The notes beneath the pieces are model-generated. The model saw only the letters and a list, made by a program, of their open reading frames with translations. It did not search any database and was not told the DNA's origin. A DNA stretch of 10,766 nucleotides from an uncultured Lachnospiraceae bacterium (GTDB lineage Bacteria; Bacillota; Clostridia; Lachnospirales; Lachnospiraceae): the NCBI GenBank assembly GCA_947591115.1, contig CANQCX010000049.1:1-10766 (forward strand), given 5' to 3'. This document shows positions 8,001-10,766 of this stretch, piece by piece (the stretch's first letter is position 1; each line of letters opens with the position of its first letter). Made by a program: the position numbers and the translations under genes.

Positions 8001-10766
8001 GCCGTTTTCCTCGATCCGATTTGCCTCATTATTGTCGAAATCCACCTGTATCTTTGGATTGATGGTATCTACGATAAAACTTGTCGGTGCTTTGGAATCT
8101 CCATAATCCGCTTCCCCCGCCATTGTTTTCCATCCGGCGTTATCCGTACAAGAAATGCCATGCACTGTATAGCATCCATCATCCGCAAAGCTTAATGTGG
8201 CCTGATATTTTACATTATCGCCGTTTCCTTTTGGTTCTTCTGTCTGAATCCACTCAGAAAAAGATGGAACTTCGCCATATGCATTGGTAATATCAGCAGT
8301 TACTTTTTGCGGATCAAAATTTCGTTCCTGCACTTCAACCGTCGCAAGCCGTCCCTTTTGAAAATATGTATTTTCTCCGGAAACTGCACTTACCTCATTA
8401 TTATCATAGCGAATTCGGATTTCAGGCTCTGTAATATCAATGCTGATATTTTTTGTCAGCTCTTTCCGGTTTCCGGAATTATCTTCGGTAATGACTTTTA
8501 CCGTTACTTCATTGCTGTTATTTTCTTCTGCAGAAACGGTAACCGTATTCGTCATCTGAAATTTTAAATCCTCATAAGCCGGATGATCCGGACAACGATA
8601 CAATTCTTCCTGCCGCGTCATCTTTCCCTGATTATATATTTCATAACAAATCGAGCGAATACCGGAAGCCGCGCTGTTTTCCTCTTTCACATCTTTTACT
8701 GCAACTTCAAGGCTAACGTCTCCCTTATAAATAAAATCATTTCTTTTCGGCGCTGTAATCGAAATTTCCGGATTTACATTATCGGTAATGATGCCCTCCG
8801 TACTCAGATACGTTGTATTTCCCGCACGATCGACGATCCTTGCATAAATCGTTGATTGCTCATTGATACCAAGCGTAAATTGATTTCCCATGTCATCCGG
8901 AAACGGTTTCCATTCCACATCGGCAAGCTCCTCTACGCTTTTCCTTATGATACCATCATCAATATAATAGGAAAAACTCTCAATCCGGCTGGTTTCATCA
9001 TTACACTCTCCGGTTATCAGAACCTCCTGCTTGGAAAAAGAAAAATACAAACTTATCTGATTGTCTATCCATGACTTAAATTCTGCTCCAAGTCCGGCAT
9101 CTTCCTTCCTGTCAACCGTAAGCTTTCCCGTCGGTTTGTCGGTATCTACCACAAAACGTTTTACTGCTACGGAATCGGATACATTCATTTCCTGATTTTT
9201 ATTTCCCGCCTCATCCTGATAAATAATATCATTTAGTCCATAACTTGCATTTGCCCGAAACTCTACGGTCATCTTATGCGTATTCTCATCCTCGGTATTT
9301 CCCGTCGTATGCGTCCAACTTCCAAAGGTTATATAACCATTATCATGTAACGGCTTTTCATCTTTATCGAAACGGGTAATTGCAGCTCTGATTGCTTGGG
9401 ATGCATCTTCTTCATTAAAGTTCCGCTCTGTTATAACAATATCCGCCGTTCTCTTTTTCAAAGGAAAATATCCGCATTCATCAATAATCTGATACGGATC
9501 ATTCTCTTGGTAGGAAATCTGAACCGTTGGTTCCGTAATATCAATTTTTATCGTTTGTTCTACCGTTTTAATGTTCCCCGCATAATCCTCCGCAGTAACT
9601 GATAAAACAACGTTATTGCTATTATTTTGCTCCGCCGATATGGTTATTGTTTCTTCTTTGGAAAATTGCAGATCTGCATACGTCGGTTTTTCTTTTTCCG
9701 CAGTATAAAGTATACCAGAGGTTGTTATACTTTCATTATTCTTTACTGTATAGCTAACCGATTTTAATCCGGATGCCGCATTATCTCCGCTTTTCAAATC
9801 CTCTGCTTTGATGTTCACATTTACATCGCTATTATAAATATATCCGTCCCCCTGCGGAAGCGTAATGGTAACATTAGGTTTCACATTATCCGTAATGATT
9901 CCATCCGTACTAAGATATAAAACATTTCCGGCATAATCTTCAATTTTTCCATAAATAGTTCCCTGACGGTTTACCTTGATCTCAAACGGCTGGTATTGTT
10001 CTGACTCTGTTTCCGTAAACGCAGTCCATTTATCCGGTTCAAGCGCCTCCAATTCCGCTTGGCTTTTTCTTTTGGTTTCCGGATCAATATAATAAGAGAA
10101 CGCTTTGATAAAACTTGTGTCATCCCCGCAGGTTCCGCTTACTGTAACATTTTCTTTGAAAAATCCAAAGAAAAGTTCTGTCTGTTCATTGATCAAATCC
10201 TGAAACTGTTTCCAAACTCTGTTGTCTTCTTTTTTGGTTATGGTAAGACTTCCGAAAGGTTTCTGTCCGTCTATTGTAAATTCTTCTGGTGCTTGCGAAT
10301 TTCCATAATCAGGAGCAGCGGATTTACGCCCCGCTTCATCGGTATAGGCATAAGTAACCTTATAATTCGCATCTCCTTTAAATTTGATTACTGCAGTATG
10401 CTCGAAACCTGCTTCCTCTGATAAACTCCAGTCTGAAATTGTAATTGCATTCTCTTGCGTTAAAGCTTTCTCTTTATCCCATATTTCTATTGCTTCCTGA
10501 ATCGCACGCGTTGCTTCTTCATCATTAAAATTGCGCTCTATTATTGTAACGCTTGCCGTTCTTTCTCTCTGAAAATAACCACGAAGATTCCTTTTATTTA
10601 TGAAATCGTTATTATAATAAACTACCTTTATAACCGGATCGGTTAAATCCAGAATAAATTTCTTTTCTATTTGACAGGTCATCTTATCCGTAGAATTGTC
10701 TGCTAAATCCTTACAGAATACCCCTTTCAATGAATAACTTCCATCTGTTTTAAAGTCCAGCTTCGC
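5055..10766 (-). CDS. Giant repeat-built Ig-like surface protein, 5' end outside window
   Basis: At least 1903 residues in one frame. The frame stays open to the window edge; the first methionine-type codon (TTG at 10730) sits inside a repeat module, so the true start is upstream. The protein is built almost wholly of beta-rich Ig-like modules of 105-135 residues, each ending in an I/V-D-x-x-x-P junction and most carrying a D-x-A-G-N motif. Numbering from the window edge, the order is: end of an A module (1-40), A1-B1-C1 (41-410), A2-B2-C2 (411-779), A3 (780-902), A4-B3-C3 (903-1271), A5 (1272-1391), A6 (1392-1496), divergent tail (1497-1860). A glycine-rich transmembrane helix (1873-1894) and the basic end RRRKKFRIK follow. 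No enzymatic motif and no LPXTG sorting signal were seen. The architecture fits a long extracellular stalk or adhesin held in the membrane by its C-terminus; ligand and role are unknown. Base composition looks more A+T-rich than the heat-shock genes. A signal peptide is expected but not in view. Confidence 0.9.
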   Translation of the reverse strand, partial: AKLDFKTDGSYSLKGVFCKDLADNSTDKMTCQIEKKFILDLTDPVIKVVYYNNDFINKRNLRGYFQRERTASVTIIERNFNDEEATRAIQEAIEIWDKEKALTQENAITISDWSLSEEAGFEHTAVIKFKGDANYKVTYAYTDEAGRKSAAPDYGNSQAPEEFTIDGQKPFGSLTITKKEDNRVWKQFQDLINEQTELFFGFFKENVTVSGTCGDDTSFIKAFSYYIDPETKRKSQAELEALEPDKWTAFTETESEQYQPFEIKVNRQGTIYGKIEDYAGNVLYLSTDGIITDNVKPNVTITLPQGDGYIYNSDVNVNIKAEDLKSGDNAASGLKSVSYTVKNNESITTSGILYTAEKEKPTYADLQFSKEETITISAEQNNSNNVVLSVTAEDYAGNIKTVEQTIKIDITEPTVQISYQENDPYQIIDECGYFPLKKRTADIVITERNFNEEDASQAIRAAITRFDKDEKPLHDNGYITFGSWTHTTGNTEDENTHKMTVEFRANASYGLNDIIYQDEAGNKNQEMNVSDSVAVKRFVVDTDKPTGKLTVDRKEDAGLGAEFKSWIDNQISLYFSFSKQEVLITGECNDETSRIESFSYYIDDGIIRKSVEELADVEWKPFPDDMGNQFTLGINEQSTIYARIVDRAGNTTYLSTEGIITDNVNPEISITAPKRNDFIYKGDVSLEVAVKDVKEENSAASGIRSICYEIYNQGKMTRQEELYRCPDHPAYEDLKFQMTNTVTVSAEENNSNEVTVKVITEDNSGNRKELTKNISIDITEPEIRIRYDNNEVSAVSGENTYFQKGRLATVEVQERNFDPQKVTADITNAYGEVPSFSEWIQTEEPKGNGDNVKYQATLSFADDGCYTVHGISCTDNAGWKTMAGEADYGDSKAPTSFIVDTINPKIQVDFDNNEANRIEENGRGYFRNSRTATITITERNFNEEKAADFILSTITAVDAKENPVQDGNISNLVSMSNWTDDPMDETKHMAKVTFYQEANYSVDYVYTDEAMRKSGAAEIGENIVPKNFTIDYSAPTGSITADQTVIFSDRSEAENGLIVGLFSNATVYVSGSAEDTVSPLASVRYYKTSEDNILTQETIAAIPDSEWKEVDLKGKDLTKLELFQADPSDKFQVYVRMEDYAGNISYIGTNGVIADNVAPAITITTPPAAENVYRDTVTASVYVQDPSRSGVFSGIQSVDYAIYNMGTRTAGGNLYAFQDENPSVDRLVQNIQRNILVDRSNNSNRVEIRVTVTDNAGNTYTSSQWIQIDTTAPSISVSYDNNDGDTSFNESVYFKTPRLATIQIRERNFDPEQVKVTVTNTDGYIPAISEWTSLSGSGNGDNTLHTATIAYTEDGDYTFEIAYVDKAGNPDAGTDFGEALSPNAFTVDTTAPLIEVAYDNNDFLNENYYKESRMATVTVREHNFDAGRVTLTMDAEGNGNAVLGPELSAWSSTGDVHQATVLFDADALYTWSMAYTDKAGNEAEDLETQTFYVDQTAPSIVVRGINNHSAHNESGSIGLTIDCVDEQGNLEEFQPSLKCIAKEGSRYVSKEISWEVDEIANGTRFSIANLENDGMYSLTCLASDRAGNTFDTVDFLDENGNAVQESRTVEDEIIAFSVNRDGSVFWIEDNGYTQSVINHYYVQSVDEDLQIFEVDVDPLNSYEVVLNGNTLTENEDYSVETSGGNGAWYQYTYTIRKELFEEEGKNNIVIESEDQTKINQTEYRTAYSDIKDAALSFTVDKTPPSVIVSGIENNGRYQEEEQNVTAMPTDDGGKLQSVRVLVTDSDGKPLNDKNGKDVSVRFELSGEELDTYLKENGGQVHFSVPEGINLGVQILCNDASVDAQGNTNRYVGEFEGITVSPSTFIMFYANKPLFYGTIGSGCGIGVVISGGIIWRRRKKFRIK
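5085..5150 (-). other. C-terminal transmembrane anchor of the surface protein
   Basis: Codes for about 22 uncharged, glycine- and isoleucine-rich residues (LFYGTIGSGCGIGVVISGGI and two more), immediately followed by RRRKKFRIK and the TAG stop. By the positive-inside rule the basic end is cytoplasmic and the repeats are outside. No LPXTG-like motif precedes it. Confidence 0.8.
5187..6278 (-). other. Divergent C-terminal domains of the surface protein
   Basis: About 364 residues that no longer follow the A/B/C pattern. The first part (about 115 residues) has SDRAGNTFDTVDF and is still Ig-like. The middle part (about 130 residues) contains VVLNGNTLTENEDYSV and a charged IRKELFEEEGKNNIVIES, resembling the X2-type beta modules of some cell-wall and cellulosomal proteins (weak, by eye). 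The last part begins with FTVDKTPPSVIVSG and contains VLVTDSDGKPL and VHFSVPEG. It leads to the membrane anchor and may act as a wall-spanning spacer. No catalytic motif was recognised. Confidence 0.55.
6279..6593 (-). repeat. Single A-type module A6 (variant EHNF, ~105 residues)
   Basis: Last and shortest A module. It has AYDNND at its start, YYKESRMATVTVREHNFDA, LSAW, AYTDKAGN and FYVDQTAP. The arginine of ERNF is histidine here, the only change of that motif among the six complete A modules. Confidence 0.7.
6594..6953 (-). repeat. Single A-type module A5 (ERNFDP subtype, ~120 residues)
   Basis: Carries SYDNND just before its start, YFKTPRLATIQIRERNFDP, ISEW, GNGDN, EDGDYTFEIAYVDKAGN and FTVDTTAP. 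It is the closest relative of A3 within the array. Confidence 0.75.
6954..8060 (-). repeat. Triplet 3 of surface protein (modules A4-B3-C3, ~369 residues)
   Basis: A4 has DFDNNE, GYFRNSRTATITITERNFN and YTDEAMRK (the AGN motif is altered to AM-R). B3 has YVSGSAED, VRYYKTSE, EWKEV and DYAGNISYIGTNGVIADN. C3 has GIQSVDYAIYN, NNSNRVEI and TDNAGN. The total length equals triplets 1 and 2 within one residue despite clear sequence divergence. Confidence 0.75.
8061..8429 (-). repeat. Single A-type module A3 (ERNFDP subtype, ~123 residues)
   Basis: Carries RYDNNE, YFQKGRLATVEVQERNFDP, FSEW, KGNGDN and DDGCYTV. It shares the ERNFDP, SEW and GNGDN features with A5 rather than with A1, A2 and A4, and it is followed by another A module instead of a B module. 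Confidence 0.75.
8430..9536 (-). repeat. Triplet 2 of surface protein (modules A2-B2-C2, ~369 residues)
   Basis: Same order and almost the same length as triplet 1. A2 has GYFPLKKRTADIVITERNF and QDEAGNK; B2 has ITGECNDETS, SFSYYIDD and DRAGNTTYLSTEGIITDN; C2 has FIYKGDV, AASGIRSICYEI, NNSNEV and EDNSGN. B1 and B2 are the most alike pair of B modules, while triplet 3 has diverged more. Confidence 0.8.
9537..10646 (-). repeat. Triplet 1 of surface protein (modules A1-B1-C1, ~370 residues)
   Basis: A1 (about 10251-10646) has V-Y-Y-N-N-D, ATV-type strand TASVTIIERNFND, and Y-T-D-E-A-G-R. B1 (about 9861-10250) has SGTCGDDTS, FSYYID, and DYAGNVLYLSTDGIITDN. C1 (about 9537-9860) has YIYNSDV, AASGLKSVSYTV, NNSNNVV and EDYAGN. 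Boundaries are set at the conserved proline junctions and are accurate to a few residues. Confidence 0.8.
10647..10766 (-). repeat. C-terminal part of an additional A-type module (A0)
   Basis: The first 40 residues in the window read as the end of an A module: an F-x-x-D-G-S-Y-S-L stretch, then C-K-D-L-A-D-N in place of the usual D-x-A-G-N, then the F-I-L-D-L-T-D-P junction. These align with the ends of A3 and A5. It shows that the repeat array continues upstream of the window. Confidence 0.6.

Noticed and set aside
5439..10421. Many plus-strand open frames of 60-120 codons opposite the giant gene
   Set aside because: All lie within one uninterrupted minus-strand repeat protein; they show no family resemblance or consistent binding sites.
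6279..10646. CRISPR-like or other DNA-level repeat array
   Set aside because: The periodicity is protein-level with diverged codons; there are no short identical direct repeats with spacers.

Overview
The window looks like a chromosomal piece of a Gram-positive Firmicute, most likely a Clostridia (Lachnospiraceae-like) member. Four things point there: the gene order hrcA-grpE-dnaK behind a perfect CIRCE operator, a DnaK of the short Gram-positive type, strong AGGAGG-type ribosome binding sites, and a large surface protein with a C-terminal membrane anchor. The family-level assignment is inference. All supported genes lie on the minus strand, so transcription runs from high to low coordinates.

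Positions 1-3344 hold a class I heat-shock operon. A sigma-A-type promoter (3316-3344) is followed by the CIRCE operator (3274-3300), then hrcA (its repressor), grpE (nucleotide exchange factor) and dnaK (Hsp70, cut by the window edge at its C-terminal end). Expected logic: HrcA binds CIRCE and shuts the operon; heat or unfolded protein titrates the GroE machinery that keeps HrcA active; GrpE and DnaK then rise together. A dnaJ gene would be expected just beyond position 1 but is not visible.

Positions 3378-4976 encode a 532-residue MutS-type ATPase that appears to lack the mismatch-recognition domain of MutS and the Smr nuclease domain of MutS2. A 17-bp dyad (3315-3362) lies between it and hrcA. 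It looks like its terminator and physically contains the hrcA promoter.

Positions 5055-10766 are one open reading frame of at least 1903 residues, open at the upstream window edge. It is a giant, repeat-built extracellular protein: three near-equal ~369-residue triplets (module types A, B, C), three extra A modules and part of a seventh, then a divergent tail, one transmembrane segment and a basic cytoplasmic end. This is the accessory and least explained part of the window. The order and lengths of its modules follow a clear grammar, and a nearly invariant ERNF motif marks each A module. No RNA genes, CRISPR arrays or insertion sequences were seen, and no stretch over 300 bases lacks a gene.
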